NCBI RefSeq assembly: GCF_013403925.1
Contig: NZ_JABFDJ010000002.1
Span: 1 to 64,000 of the forward strand
Source: Winogradskyella wichelsiae
GTDB taxonomy: Bacteria > Bacteroidota > Bacteroidia > Flavobacteriales > Flavobacteriaceae
Length of the DNA stretch: 64,000 nucleotides
Direction of reading: 5' to 3'
In this document: positions 20,333-29,763 of the stretch, one piece after another
Numbering within the stretch: position 1 is the first letter of the stretch
How the letters are laid out: every line of letters begins with the position of its first letter
Notes under the pieces: generated by a model
The model's input: only the letters and a program-made list of their open reading frames with translations
The model's database searches: none
Told to the model about the DNA's origin: nothing
Program-made: the position numbers and the translations under genes

Positions 20333-20426
20333 CCGCCTCGTTAAAAAAATACTAAAGTCAGTTCTTTTCTTAACATATTATTAATAGAATATGTATTTTC
20401 AAAAAAAATAAAAAAAACTGACTATC

Positions 20427-22913
20427 TTGAAACACGTTACAATTAGGCTACTCTTCGTAGCTTCCGCTTTTTTAGCATTTTCTTGCTCTACTGCAAAAAA
20501 AGCTGGTAAATCCAAAAAAGATGCCACTACAATGGCAGAATCTTCAGGTAAAAAACCTGGAAAAAATGATCCCAAACCTTACAGTAAAGTCATTACTAAA
20601 GATGCCAAAAGTGACGAAGGTTTATTTACAGTTCACTCTGTAGATGATAAATTCTATTATGAAATACCAGATTCGCTTTTCGATAGAGAAATGTTAATGG
20701 TTTCTCGTATCTCTAAAACAGCATCGGGCTTAGGTTTTGGTGGTGGAAAATTAAGCGAACAAGTTCTACGTTGGGAAAAGAGAAACAAAAAAGTAGTGTT
20801 ACGTATGGTATCTTACCAAGTTGTAGCAGCAGATTCTCTTCCTGTACATGAAGCTGTAGAAAACTCTAACTTCGAACCGGTAATTGCTACCTTTCCTATT
20901 AAAGCATTCAGTAAAGATTCATTAAGTACCGTTATTGATGTTACTGATTTATTTGAAAAAGATGTAAAATCATTAGGTCTTCCTCCTCGTTCTAGAAAAC
21001 AATACAAAATTTCGCGTTTAGACGAACAACTTTCATATATTGAAACTATAAAATCTTACCCTACAAATATTGAATCTCGTACTGTAAAAACTTACGCTGC
21101 AGGTTCACCTCCTTCAAATTCAAATACCGGAGCTATTTCTGTAGAAATCAATAATTCTATGATTTTGTTACCAGCTGTACCAATGAAGCGTCGTTACTTT
21201 GATGAACGTGTAGGTTGGTTTACTAGTAATCAAACCGATTACGGGTTAAAGGACCAGAAAAGTAAATCTTTAGAATTCTTAGATCGCTGGAGATTAGAAG
21301 TTAAAGACGAAGATCTTGAGAAATTTAAAAATGGTGAATTAGTTGTACCTAAGAAACAAATCGTTTATTACATAGATAGAGCAACTCCAGACCAATGGAA
21401 AAAATACATTAAACAAGGTATTGAAGATTGGCAAGTTGCTTTTGAAGCAGCCGGATTTAAAGAAGCTATTATTGCTAAAGATGCACCCACTATTGAAGAA
21501 GATCCTGAATGGAGTCCAGAAGATGCACGCTACTCTGTAGTGCGTTATTTAGCGTCACCAATACCAAATGCCAATGGACCTCACGTAAGTGATCCTAGAA
21601 CAGGTGAAATTTTAGAAAGTGATATTAACTGGTATCACAACGTAATGTCATTATTGCGCGGTTGGTTCTTTGTACAAACAGCAGCAATAAACCCAGAAGC
21701 ACAAAGTCCACAATTTAAAGATGAAGTTATGGGACGATTAATTCGTTTTGTATCTTCTCACGAAGTTGGACATACTTTAGGTTTACCTCACAATATGGGA
21801 AGCAGTGTTGCATATCCTGTTGAAAAATTACGTGATGCTGAATTCACTAAAGAATTTGGAACTGCACCATCTATTATGGATTATGCGCGTTTTAATTACG
21901 TGGCGCAACCAGGAGATGAAGGAGTAGCTTTAATGCCAGACATTGGAGTTTACGATAAATACTCAATTTCATGGGGTTACAGACCAATTTTAGATAAAAC
22001 AGCAGAAGACGAAAAATCAATTCTAAACGAATGGATTATGGAGCATGCTGGTGACCCAATGTATCGATTTGGACATCAACAAGCTGGTGATGTTGTTGAT
22101 CCTAGTTCTCAAACCGAAGATTTAGGTAATGATGCAATGCTAGCTAGTGACTATGGTATTAAAAACTTAAAGCGTATTGTACCCAACTTAATTAAGTGGA
22201 CTACCGAAGCTGGTGAAGATTATGATGACTTAGACGAAATGTATGGTCATGTTATTTCACAATTTAATCGTTACATGGGACACGTTTCTAATAACATAGG
22301 AGGTGTTTATGAATATTATAAAACTTCAGATCAAGAAGGGGCTGTTTATACTGCAGTGCCAAAAGATCACCAAAAGAAAGCCATGGCTTTTATTCAAGAA
22401 AATTTATTTGAAACTCCACAATGGTTAATAGACAAAAATATTTTTGATCGCATTGAATTTACAGGTTCTATTGAACGCGTTAGAGCTTTACAAGCAAGAA
22501 CACTTAATAATATCTTAAGCTTAGGTAAAATGCAACGTTTAATTGAAGCAAATACTTTTGATGATAACGCTTATGCCCTAACGGATATGATGAGTGAATT
22601 ACGTAAAGGTATTTGGAATGAATTAAGTACAGGTAAAAAAATTGATACTTACAGACGTAATTTACAACGTGCGCACATTGACAGATTAGCCTATTTAATG
22701 ACTGCTGAAAACCAAAGTCAAGGAAGAAGATCTAGTTCTTACGTTAAAGTAACTCCTGTTAATACTAGCCAATCAGATATTAGGGCCATTGTAAGAGCAG
22801 AGTTAAAATCATTAAGAACTCAGCTTCGTTCTTCTCGTGGTGGGGATGCTATAAGTAGAATTCATATTGCAGATGCAATAGAGAGAATCAATCTCATTTT
22901 AGATCCTAAGTAA
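20427..22913 (+). CDS. zinc-dependent metalloprotease lipoprotein (DUF5117/DUF5118 type)
   Basis: The 828-residue protein has a lipoprotein signal (LLFVASAFLAFSC, cysteine 20). A DUF5118-like N-terminal region is followed by a DUF5117-like segment and a metzincin-type catalytic domain with HEVGHTLGLPH (His445, Glu446, His449, His455). PSIMDYARFNY provides the Met-turn. All three zinc ligands and the catalytic glutamate are present. The frame begins with TTG at 20427: the next methionine (codon 36) lies after the signal sequence, so TTG is very probably the start. It is likely exported and anchored, and may trim peptides or cell-surface proteins. It is followed by a strong terminator. Confidence 0.92.
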   Translation: MKHVTIRLLFVASAFLAFSCSTAKKAGKSKKDATTMAESSGKKPGKNDPKPYSKVITKDAKSDEGLFTVHSVDDKFYYEIPDSLFDREMLMVSRISKTASGLGFGGGKLSEQVLRWEKRNKKVVLRMVSYQVVAADSLPVHEAVENSNFEPVIATFPIKAFSKDSLSTVIDVTDLFEKDVKSLGLPPRSRKQYKISRLDEQLSYIETIKSYPTNIESRTVKTYAAGSPPSNSNTGAISVEINNSMILLPAVPMKRRYFDERVGWFTSNQTDYGLKDQKSKSLEFLDRWRLEVKDEDLEKFKNGELVVPKKQIVYYIDRATPDQWKKYIKQGIEDWQVAFEAAGFKEAIIAKDAPTIEEDPEWSPEDARYSVVRYLASPIPNANGPHVSDPRTGEILESDINWYHNVMSLLRGWFFVQTAAINPEAQSPQFKDEVMGRLIRFVSSHEVGHTLGLPHNMGSSVAYPVEKLRDAEFTKEFGTAPSIMDYARFNYVAQPGDEGVALMPDIGVYDKYSISWGYRPILDKTAEDEKSILNEWIMEHAGDPMYRFGHQQAGDVVDPSSQTEDLGNDAMLASDYGIKNLKRIVPNLIKWTTEAGEDYDDLDEMYGHVISQFNRYMGHVSNNIGGVYEYYKTSDQEGAVYTAVPKDHQKKAMAFIQENLFETPQWLIDKNIFDRIEFTGSIERVRALQARTLNNILSLGKMQRLIEANTFDDNAYALTDMMSELRKGIWNELSTGKKIDTYRRNLQRAHIDRLAYLMTAENQSQGRRSSSYVKVTPVNTSQSDIRAIVRAELKSLRTQLRSSRGGDAISRIHIADAIERINLILDPK

Positions 22914-22936
22914 TCTAAAACAATTTATAATTTCAT

Positions 22937-22972
22937 AAAAAAGCTTCAAGTTAACTTGAAGCTTTTTTTTTC
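22937..22972 (+). terminator. intrinsic terminator after the zinc metalloprotease
   Basis: A perfect 14-bp stem (22937-22950 with 22955-22968, TTAA loop) is followed by a long U run. Confidence 0.95.
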
Positions 22973-23146
22973 GTTTATGGCTAACTTAAAAACAATAAAC
23001 TATCAAGATTTTTAACGTTTAAAATTTATTTCGAAATTCCGTTTTAGGTTGTTGTTAATGTTAAATGTGGTGTTAAAATCTATTTTAGAATTAAACTTTT
23101 ATGGCCTTTAGTCATCTAAACAAGTATAACATTAAAACTAAAGAAC

Positions 23147-23611
23147 ATGAAAAAATTAGCAATCATTGCCCTAGCATTAGTAACCTTAAATGGATTTGCA
23201 CAGAGGAAAGATAAAAAAAACAGGAATGAAGAAACACATTCAGAATTAAGACAAGATATATCTGCTAAAGATATTGCAGAATTACAATCTAAAAAATTAA
23301 CATTAAAATTAGATTTAACAGATGCTCAACAAGCAAAAGTTCAAAAAATAATTTTAAAGCAAACTGAAGAAAATCAAAAATTAAGAGAAGAAAGAAAAGC
23401 GAATAATGGTGAGAAAAAAGAAAAACCATCTAAAGATGAAATGGTTGAAAGAGAGATTCACAGACTCGACCAAAAGATAGAAATGAAACGTGAAATGAAA
23501 ACTATTTTATCATCAGAACAATATGCTAAATTTGAAAAAATGAAACCTAATCACCGTAACAAAAAAGACGAAAAGAAAGGAAAACGCAGTGAAAAAAGGA
23601 ATCAACAATAA
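23147..23611 (+). CDS. small exported protein, Spy/CpxP-like coiled-coil type
   Basis: The 154-residue protein has a signal peptide (residues 1-18, ending NGFAQ) and a highly charged, helix-forming mature part. The region of about 45-70 (LTLKLDLTDAQQAKVQKIILKQ) and ILSSEQYAKFEKM at about 120 follow the pattern of small periplasmic Spy/CpxP/DUF4890-like proteins, in which an LT/LS-x-x-Q motif starts each helix. Such proteins act as chaperones or envelope-stress buffers; that role is inferred here. A second gene with the same helical pattern follows 18 bases downstream in the same reading frame. Confidence 0.75.
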   Translation: MKKLAIIALALVTLNGFAQRKDKKNRNEETHSELRQDISAKDIAELQSKKLTLKLDLTDAQQAKVQKIILKQTEENQKLREERKANNGEKKEKPSKDEMVEREIHRLDQKIEMKREMKTILSSEQYAKFEKMKPNHRNKKDEKKGKRSEKRNQQ

Positions 23612-23629
23612 ATAATTATCTTTTATTTA

Positions 23630-23977
23630 ATAAGGAAAAAGTTAATTACCCTTTGCTTATTTGTATTTGAACTATTCTTAGGAACTCAATCTGCTACTGC
23701 TCAAGAAAGTAAAATAAAACTAAGTAAAGAACAGCTTACAAGTATTAGTGATTACGCCGTAAAGCAAACTAAAGCCTTACAAAAGACTATTGGATTTGAA
23801 AAATATAAATCTGACGAAATTTTTGAATTAATTAGAGAACATAGATATAATAGTTATTTAATGAAATTAGATAATTCACCTAATAAAGAAAAATTAGCAA
23901 CAGTTAATGAGCAATTAGATACAGGTATGCAATCTATTTTAAGCGCAGAAGAATACGAGCTTTATAAAAAGAATTAA
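23630..23977 (+). CDS. second small exported protein lacking a standard start codon
   Basis: A 115-codon frame runs from about 23630 to TAA at 23977. It reads RKKLITLCLFVFELFLG, then SATAQ: a typical signal peptide with a signal peptidase I site. The mature part has KLSKEQLTSISDYAV and ends with ILSAEEYELYKKN, parallel to ILSSEQYAKFEK in the gene before it. There is no ATG, GTG or TTG before the signal; ATA at 23630 stands where a start is expected, and ATT at 23615 is an alternative. The frame is also in phase with the upstream gene, beginning right after its TAA. It may use a rare AUA/AUU start, be a gene with a mutated start, or contain a sequencing error. Confidence 0.65.
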   Translation: MRKKLITLCLFVFELFLGTQSATAQESKIKLSKEQLTSISDYAVKQTKALQKTIGFEKYKSDEIFELIREHRYNSYLMKLDNSPNKEKLATVNEQLDTGMQSILSAEEYELYKKN

Positions 23978-23988
23978 ATATTATTTGA

Positions 23989-24027
23989 CACAAAAAAAGT
24001 CTCGCCAATGGCGAGACTTTTTTTGTG
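23989..24027. terminator. bidirectional terminator between convergent genes
   Basis: A perfect 18-bp stem (23989-24006 with 24010-24027, AAT loop) includes A and T runs on its flanks. It serves both the plus-strand small-protein genes and the minus-strand hemL operon. Confidence 0.95.
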
Positions 24028-24041
24028 ACTAAACTTTTTTA

Positions 24042-25328
24042 CTAAAGATCTTTTGCAATTTCTTCTACTGCAGCAATAGTCTCATTTAAATCCTTATAAC
24101 TTAAGGCATCTGTTATAAACCAAGTCTCAAAAGCACTTGGAGCAATATAAATACCTCTATTTAGCATACCGTGAAAGAACTTTTTAAAAGTTTCGTTATT
24201 TCCTTTAGCTGCCGTATCAAAATCGATAACAGTATCTTGCGAGAAATGAACCGATATCATTGAGCCAATTCTATTAATCGTATGAATTACGTTATTCTTA
24301 TTAAGCGCATCAGCAATACCTTCATGCAAATATTTTGTCTTTTCTTCTAACCTAGTCATTAAATCTACATCCGCATTAATTGCTTTAAGCATTGCTAATC
24401 CAGCAGCCATAGCTAAAGGGTTACCACTTAGTGTTCCTGCTTGATAAACAGGTCCTAGAGGTGCTAGATGATTCATAATTTCATTTCTAGCGGCAAAAGC
24501 ACCTACAGGTAATCCACCTCCAACAACTTTACCGAAACAAACTATATCAGCATTAACATTTTTTAATTCTTGGACTCCCCCTTTTGCAAGTCTAAAGCCT
24601 GTCATTACCTCATCAAATATCAATAAGATATTATGAGCATCGCATATAGCTCTTAAGCCTTCTAAAAAGCCATCAACAGGAGGAATACACCCCATATTAC
24701 CAGCAACAGGTTCTACTATAATTGAAGCAATTTCACCTTTATTAGCTTCTACTAATGACTTTACATTTTCAATATCATTATAGTTTGCTAAAAGCGTATC
24801 CTTTGCTGTTCCTTCTGTAACACCAGGACTGTTAGGTGTTCCAAATGTAACTGCACCACTTCCTGCTGCAATTAGAAATGAATCGCTATGTCCATGATAG
24901 CAACCTGAAAATTTTATAATTTTATCCTTTTTAGTAAATCCACGCGCTAATCTGATAGCACTCATACAAGCTTCTGTACCTGAATTTACAAAACGAATTT
25001 TATCGATATTTGGAACCATTGACACTGCTAATTCGGCAATCTCAGTTTCAATAGCTGTAGGCATTCCAAAAGAAGTACCTTGTTTGGTTTTTTCTATAAC
25101 AGCATCTACCACTGGTGGAAATGCATGACCAAGCAACATTGGGCCCCAAGAGTTAATATAATCTATAAAACGATTTCCGTCTTCATCATAAACGTAAGCT
25201 CCTTTTGCAGATTTCGCAAAAATAGGAGTACCACCAACAGCACTAAATGCTCTTACTGGAGAATTTACACCTCCAGGAATAACTTCTTGGGCTGCTTTAA
25301 ATAAAACACTACTTCTTTGATATAACAT
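24042..25328 (-). CDS. hemL: glutamate-1-semialdehyde 2,1-aminomutase
   Basis: HemL converts glutamate-1-semialdehyde to 5-aminolevulinate in C5-pathway tetrapyrrole synthesis, using PLP or PMP. The 428-residue protein is full length. The PLP lysine is Lys267 in [15 protein letters not shown]; the aspartate in [11 protein letters not shown] holds the pyridine nitrogen; [18 protein letters not shown] and GCYHGH are further family motifs. It is the last gene of a tight minus-strand operon, with 3 bases between it and the glucosaminidase gene. The co-transcribed genes have no evident link to haem synthesis. Confidence 0.97.
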   Translation of the reverse strand: MLYQRSSVLFKAAQEVIPGGVNSPVRAFSAVGGTPIFAKSAKGAYVYDEDGNRFIDYINSWGPMLLGHAFPPVVDAVIEKTKQGTSFGMPTAIETEIAELAVSMVPNIDKIRFVNSGTEACMSAIRLARGFTKKDKIIKFSGCYHGHSDSFLIAAGSGAVTFGTPNSPGVTEGTAKDTLLANYNDIENVKSLVEANKGEIASIIVEPVAGNMGCIPPVDGFLEGLRAICDAHNILLIFDEVMTGFRLAKGGVQELKNVNADIVCFGKVVGGGLPVGAFAARNEIMNHLAPLGPVYQAGTLSGNPLAMAAGLAMLKAINADVDLMTRLEEKTKYLHEGIADALNKNNVIHTINRIGSMISVHFSQDTVIDFDTAAKGNNETFKKFFHGMLNRGIYIAPSAFETWFITDALSYKDLNETIAAVEEIAKDL

Positions 25329-25331
25329 AAA

Positions 25332-26159
25332 TTAATTGGGAATAATAAGTTTTTGACCAATTGTAAGGTCATTTGATTTTAAATTGTTTTTGGCTTTTAG
25401 AGCTTCAACAGTAGTATTATATAATCGAGAAAGTGAATACAATGTATCACCTTTTGATATTATATGGTTATTGGCGTTGCTTTTCTCTGCATCTTCAATA
25501 ATCGTTGTAGATTTTCTTGTAGACCTCTTAGATGAAGGATTAAGCACTTCTTCGTCATACTCATATAACTTATAACGCTCAATAAGACTGATTAATTTTT
25601 CAGGATATTTTCTATCGGTTGCATAACCTGCTGCTCTTAATCCTTTAGCCCAACCTTTATAATCATCTTCATCTAATTGAAATAAATCAGCATATCGACT
25701 TCTTCCTGTTAAAAACTCTGAATGATCTTCATAAGACATTTCTGCTTTCGGATATTTTCTAAAACATTCTTGAGAGCGATCATCGTCGTGATAAATTTTA
25801 TCACCGGACCATCCATGACATTTAATTCCGAAGTGATTATTCGCCTTTACAGCCAAACGTCCGCTACCCGATCCTGATTCCAAAATCCCTTGTGCAAGTG
25901 TTATACTTGCTGGTATTTTATGAGAACGCATTTTAGATTTAGCGATCTCAGCATATAAATCAATATAAACATCAACACTACTTGGTGCTTTAGTTTCCTT
26001 TACAACTGCAGGTTTTACAACTGTTTTGCTATTTTCTTCCCTTTCCTTAACAACAGTTTTACTAGTTCTACTTTCTGTTTTCTTTGTTACAATACCTTTT
26101 TTAGGTCCACAACTCATTGCCACCACAGCAATTAACACTATTAAATATCTCAACTTCAT
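25332..26159 (-). CDS. glucosaminidase-domain lipoprotein with LysM
   Basis: The 275-residue protein has a lipoprotein signal (cysteine 17, VVAMSC). After a Lys/Thr/Val-rich linker (18-60) comes a mannosyl-glycoprotein endo-beta-N-acetylglucosaminidase-type domain (about 65-205). Its likely catalytic glutamate is Glu94 in QGILESGSGSGRLA, with NNHFGIKC downstream. A LysM peptidoglycan-binding domain occupies about 230-275 (SKGDTLYSLSRLYNTT, then IGQKLIIPN). It probably cleaves peptidoglycan glycan strands in the periplasm during growth or division. It sits 3 bases from both neighbours, hemL and the PLP enzyme. Confidence 0.92.
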   Translation of the reverse strand: MKLRYLIVLIAVVAMSCGPKKGIVTKKTESRTSKTVVKEREENSKTVVKPAVVKETKAPSSVDVYIDLYAEIAKSKMRSHKIPASITLAQGILESGSGSGRLAVKANNHFGIKCHGWSGDKIYHDDDRSQECFRKYPKAEMSYEDHSEFLTGRSRYADLFQLDEDDYKGWAKGLRAAGYATDRKYPEKLISLIERYKLYEYDEEVLNPSSKRSTRKSTTIIEDAEKSNANNHIISKGDTLYSLSRLYNTTVEALKAKNNLKSNDLTIGQKLIIPN

Positions 26160-26162
26160 ATT

Positions 26163-27068
26163 TTATTCTACAATTAAAGGATGGTTTTTACGCTTCAACA
26201 TTTCATTTACACCCGCAATCCCTTGCAAACCGCCAGTATGAATGGCTAATACCTTAGAACCCTCAGGGAAAAATCCTTGTTCAATTAAATCAAATATTCC
26301 ATAGAGCATTTTACCAGTGTAAATAGGATCTAACGGAATGTTATAATCAGTCTTAAATCTATTGATAAACGAAATCAATTCGGGCTTTATTTTACCATAA
26401 CCCCCAAAATGATAATCAGTTATCAGTTTCCAATTTTCTTGATTTGCAAATTTACGAATATCTTCTTGTAAAAAATCACCTTTTAACGCCGGAAAACCCA
26501 ATACTTCCTGATCCTTTTGAGACGCATTAATTAAACCTGAAATTGTACCTCCTGTTCCAACAGCACTACAGATATAATTAAAATGAGAATCTTCGTCTAC
26601 TAAAATTTCTTCACATCCTCTTACTGCTAGATCATTTGTACCTCCCTCAGGTAAGATATAGCAAGCTTCAAACTCTTCTTTTAATTCATCTAAAAAAGTT
26701 TCATTCATCTTTTCTCTATAAGCTTCCCTTGTTATAAACTTTAGGTGCATGCCACAAGTTTTAGCGAATTGTAAAGTAAAATTTAATTCACTTTTATAAG
26801 CTAATTCTTCACCTCGAATAATACCTATTGTTGGAATTCCATATTCTTTTCCGGCATAAGCAACCGCTGCAATATGGTTTGAAAAAGCACCACCAAAGGT
26901 TAACATTGATTTTGCATCAATAGCTTTAGCACGTTCTAAATTATACTTTAGTTTACGAAATTTATTTCCTGAAATAAAAGGATGAATTAAATCTTCGCGT
27001 TTAATTGTAAGCTCAATCGAAGAATTTTTTAGGCTTATTTTTTGATTTTGAATAGGATCGTGAAACAA
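26163..27068 (-). CDS. 1-aminocyclopropane-1-carboxylate deaminase / D-cysteine desulfhydrase family PLP enzyme
   Basis: The 301-residue fold-type II PLP protein contains the PLP lysine region SGNKFRKLKYN (33-43), the following FGGAFSNHIAA loop and a GTGGTISG phosphate-binding loop. The family includes ACC deaminases and D-cysteine desulfhydrases; sequence alone does not decide between them, and D-cysteine desulfhydrase is the more usual activity in bacteria outside the rhizosphere. The start is TTG at 27068: it gives the normal N-terminus leading to KREDLIHP, and no ATG precedes that motif. It is the first gene of the operon with the glucosaminidase and hemL. Confidence 0.88.
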   Translation of the reverse strand: MFHDPIQNQKISLKNSSIELTIKREDLIHPFISGNKFRKLKYNLERAKAIDAKSMLTFGGAFSNHIAAVAYAGKEYGIPTIGIIRGEELAYKSELNFTLQFAKTCGMHLKFITREAYREKMNETFLDELKEEFEACYILPEGGTNDLAVRGCEEILVDEDSHFNYICSAVGTGGTISGLINASQKDQEVLGFPALKGDFLQEDIRKFANQENWKLITDYHFGGYGKIKPELISFINRFKTDYNIPLDPIYTGKMLYGIFDLIEQGFFPEGSKVLAIHTGGLQGIAGVNEMLKRKNHPLIVE

Positions 27069-27145
27069 ATTCTTTATATTTTTAAGATAAAAAAGCGCTT
27101 ATTAAGCAAGACTTACCTAAAGATTAAAACTAAAATTATTCTGCC

Positions 27146-27469
27146 TTAAAAGTAAGATTTAAATTTCAAAAAAGACCTTGATTTCAAATAGTTCAAATCT
27201 TTTTCATTACCATAAGCTTCACGTTCAAATGAAATATTTCTATATGCTAAATTCCATTTTCTATATTGAATCAATCGTATTAAAAATTCAAATACATAAA
27301 TAATAAAAAACGGAATGATTAGTAATTCTATTTGCTGTCGTAAATGTATTTTTTCATGATTTATAAGCACCAAATCTTGTTTTAATTTTTTTGTTTTTAA
27401 AATTACAAAAGGAAATATGGTAATACCTATATAACCTCTTGGCACTATATATTTTGAAATTAAGATCAC
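27146..27469 (-). CDS. small membrane protein with HExxH motif, unknown function
   Basis: The 107-residue frame starts with GTG at 27469. Residues 37-46 read NHEKIHLRQQ, an HExxH pattern (His38, Glu39, His42), followed by a membrane segment (about 50-66) and NISFEREAYGNE with Glu84. This HExxH plus downstream E-A arrangement resembles a gluzincin zinc site, though the domain is much shorter than known peptidases. I believe it belongs to a conserved hypothetical family in flavobacteria. It lies 77 bases upstream of the PLP enzyme gene on the same strand. Confidence 0.65.
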   Translation of the reverse strand: MILISKYIVPRGYIGITIFPFVILKTKKLKQDLVLINHEKIHLRQQIELLIIPFFIIYVFEFLIRLIQYRKWNLAYRNISFEREAYGNEKDLNYLKSRSFLKFKSYF

Positions 27470-27570
27470 AATTTATTCACGTCAAAAATTAAACTATTCT
27501 CATTTACAAAGAGAATAATATCATATTAAAACCTCACTAAAATCTCAGATTTATTCTCTCTAAATTAAGT

Positions 27571-27578
27571 TATATTTG
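27571..27578 (+). promoter_or_regulatory. TAnnTTTG promoter element of the DUF5522-hutU genes
   Basis: TATATTTG ends 7 bases before the ATG at 27586. A transcript beginning about 7 bases after the element would start at the initiation codon itself, so a leaderless mRNA is likely. Confidence 0.65.
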
Positions 27579-27585
27579 TTTATAT

Positions 27586-27747
27586 ATGAAGAAATACGTT
27601 CAGATTGAAGATGGAGACTACTATCTTACACCAGAAGGCTACCGTTGTTTTACAGAACAATACCATTTAAAACGTGGCTATTGCTGTGAAAGTGGCTGTA
27701 GACATTGCCCTTATGGCTTCAATAAAAACACATTAAAAAAGAAGTAA
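27586..27747 (+). CDS. DUF5522 family small cysteine-rich protein
   Basis: The 53-residue frame starts with ATG at 27586 and has the DUF5522 pattern: YYLTPEGYRCFTEQYHLKRG, then YCCESGCRHCPYGF. Four cysteines and a histidine are packed within about ten residues and may bind a metal or an iron-sulfur cluster; the function of the family is unknown. Its stop codon overlaps the start of hutU (TAATG), so translation of the two is probably coupled. Confidence 0.9.
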   Translation: MKKYVQIEDGDYYLTPEGYRCFTEQYHLKRGYCCESGCRHCPYGFNKNTLKKK

Positions 27748-29747
27748 TGCAAAGCACAAAATTATCTTTTAAAGATCAAATATTAGAAGGCATTCCAAAT
27801 ATATTACCAGAGCCAAAACCTTATGATGCATCAATAAATCATGCACCAAAACGTAAAGCTATTCTGTCAGCTGAAGAAGAAAAATTAGCACTAAGAAATG
27901 CCTTACGTTATTTTGATAAAAAGGATCATAAAACATTATTATCCGAGTTTAAAAACGAATTAAATACGTATGGAAGAATCTATATGTATCGTTTAAGACC
28001 AGATTATAAAATCTATGCTAGGCCAATTTCTGAATACCCATCAAATTCAACACAAGCAGCAGCTATTATGCTTATGATTCAGAATAATTTAGACCATGCT
28101 GTTGCACAACATCCACACGAATTAATTACGTATGGTGGTAACGGTGGTGTATTTTCAAACTGGGCGCAATACCGATTAACAATGGCTTATTTAGCCGAAA
28201 TGAATGACGAACAAACTTTAGTAATGTACTCTGGCCATCCTATGGGATTGTTCCCTTCACATAAAGAAGCTCCAAGAGTTGTTGTAACTAATGGGATGAT
28301 GATTCCTAATTATTCAAAACCTGATGATTGGGAAAAATTCAACGCTTTAGGTGTCACACAATATGGACAAATGACTGCTGGAAGTTATATGTACATTGGT
28401 CCACAAGGGATTGTACATGGCACAACAATTACGGTATTAAATGCTTTTAGAAAAATAAAAAAAGAACCAAAAGGAAATCTCTTTGTCACTTCTGGTTTAG
28501 GTGGTATGTCTGGCGCGCAACCAAAAGCAGGAAACATAGCAGGTTGTATTACGGTTTGTGCCGAAGTGAATCCGAAAATTACTCAAGTTAGACTTGATCA
28601 AGGTTGGATTGACGAAAAAATAACAGATTTAGATCAGCTTGTTAGTCGTGTAGAAAAAGCTAAAGCCGAAAAAGAAACCATATCTATTGCCTATTTAGGA
28701 AATATAGTAGACGTTTGGGAAAAGTTTGATGACGCTAATATTCATATCAACATAGGAAGCGACCAAACCTCGCTTCATAATCCATGGGCTGGAGGCTATT
28801 ACCCTGTAGATATTTCTTTTGAAGATGCTAATGAAATGATGGCAAATAAGCCAGCACTGTTCAAAGAAAAAGTTCAAGAAACATTACGTCGCCATACAAA
28901 TGCTATAAATAAGCACACCGCAAAAGGGACTTATTTCTTCGATTACGGAAATGCCTTTTTATTAGAAGCTTCTCGTGCTGGTGCAGATATTATGGCTAGC
29001 AATGGTATTGATTTTAAATACTCAAGTTATGTACAAGACATTATGGGACCTATGTGTTTTGATTATGGGTTTGGCCCTTTTAGATGGGTTTGTGCTTCTG
29101 GAAAACCTGAAGATTTAGCTAAAACAGATGCTATTGCATGTGCTGTTTTAGAAGATATTAAAAAGAATTCACCTATTGAAATTCAGCAACAAATGGCTGA
29201 TAATATTCAATGGATTAAAGGCGCACAAGAAAATAAGCTTGTAGTGGGCTCGCAAGCCAGAATTTTATATGCAGATGCTGAAGGTCGAATGAAAATAGCC
29301 GAAGCATTTAACCAAGCTATTAAAAATGGTGATATTGAAACTGTTATTTTAGGACGAGATCATCATGATGTTTCCGGGACCGACTCCCCATATAGAGAAA
29401 CCAGTAATATTTATGATGGTTCTCGGTTTACAGCAGACATGGCCATACAAAATGTGATTGGAGATAGCTTTAGAGGAGCAACTTGGGTTAGTATTCACAA
29501 TGGCGGTGGCGTTGGCTGGGGAGAGGTTATTAACGGAGGCTTCGGCATGGTTCTTGATGGTAGTACAGAAGCATCAAAACGATTACAACAAATGCTTTTT
29601 TGGGATGTTAATAACGGGATTTCAAGACGAAGTTGGGCGAGAAACGAAGGTGCTGTTTTTGCTATAAAACGTGCAATGGAAGTAGAACCCAACTTAAAAG
29701 TGACTTTACCCAATTTCGTAAATGATGATTTATTAAATGAAGTATAA
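27747..29747 (+). CDS. hutU: urocanate hydratase
   Basis: Urocanase converts urocanate to imidazolonepropionate with tightly bound NAD, the second step of histidine degradation. The 666-residue protein has the family blocks TYGGNGGVFSNWAQY, MYIGPQGIVHGTTITV, SGLGGMSGAQPKAGN and the active-cysteine region DIMGPMCFDYGFGP. It is about 100 residues longer than the classical pseudomonad enzyme and closer in size to the eukaryotic type, as in other Bacteroidota. Its ATG overlaps the DUF5522 stop. The other hut genes (hutH, hutI, hutG) are not in the window. Confidence 0.96.
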   Translation: MQSTKLSFKDQILEGIPNILPEPKPYDASINHAPKRKAILSAEEEKLALRNALRYFDKKDHKTLLSEFKNELNTYGRIYMYRLRPDYKIYARPISEYPSNSTQAAAIMLMIQNNLDHAVAQHPHELITYGGNGGVFSNWAQYRLTMAYLAEMNDEQTLVMYSGHPMGLFPSHKEAPRVVVTNGMMIPNYSKPDDWEKFNALGVTQYGQMTAGSYMYIGPQGIVHGTTITVLNAFRKIKKEPKGNLFVTSGLGGMSGAQPKAGNIAGCITVCAEVNPKITQVRLDQGWIDEKITDLDQLVSRVEKAKAEKETISIAYLGNIVDVWEKFDDANIHINIGSDQTSLHNPWAGGYYPVDISFEDANEMMANKPALFKEKVQETLRRHTNAINKHTAKGTYFFDYGNAFLLEASRAGADIMASNGIDFKYSSYVQDIMGPMCFDYGFGPFRWVCASGKPEDLAKTDAIACAVLEDIKKNSPIEIQQQMADNIQWIKGAQENKLVVGSQARILYADAEGRMKIAEAFNQAIKNGDIETVILGRDHHDVSGTDSPYRETSNIYDGSRFTADMAIQNVIGDSFRGATWVSIHNGGGVGWGEVINGGFGMVLDGSTEASKRLQQMLFWDVNNGISRRSWARNEGAVFAIKRAMEVEPNLKVTLPNFVNDDLLNEV

Positions 29748-29763
29748 TTAAAAACAAAATGTT

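Noticed and set aside
23609..23640. Frameshift that splits a single gene at the end of the 23147-23611 gene
   Set aside because: The second frame is in the same phase, not shifted, and begins with its own signal peptide, so it is better read as a separate gene with an unusual start.
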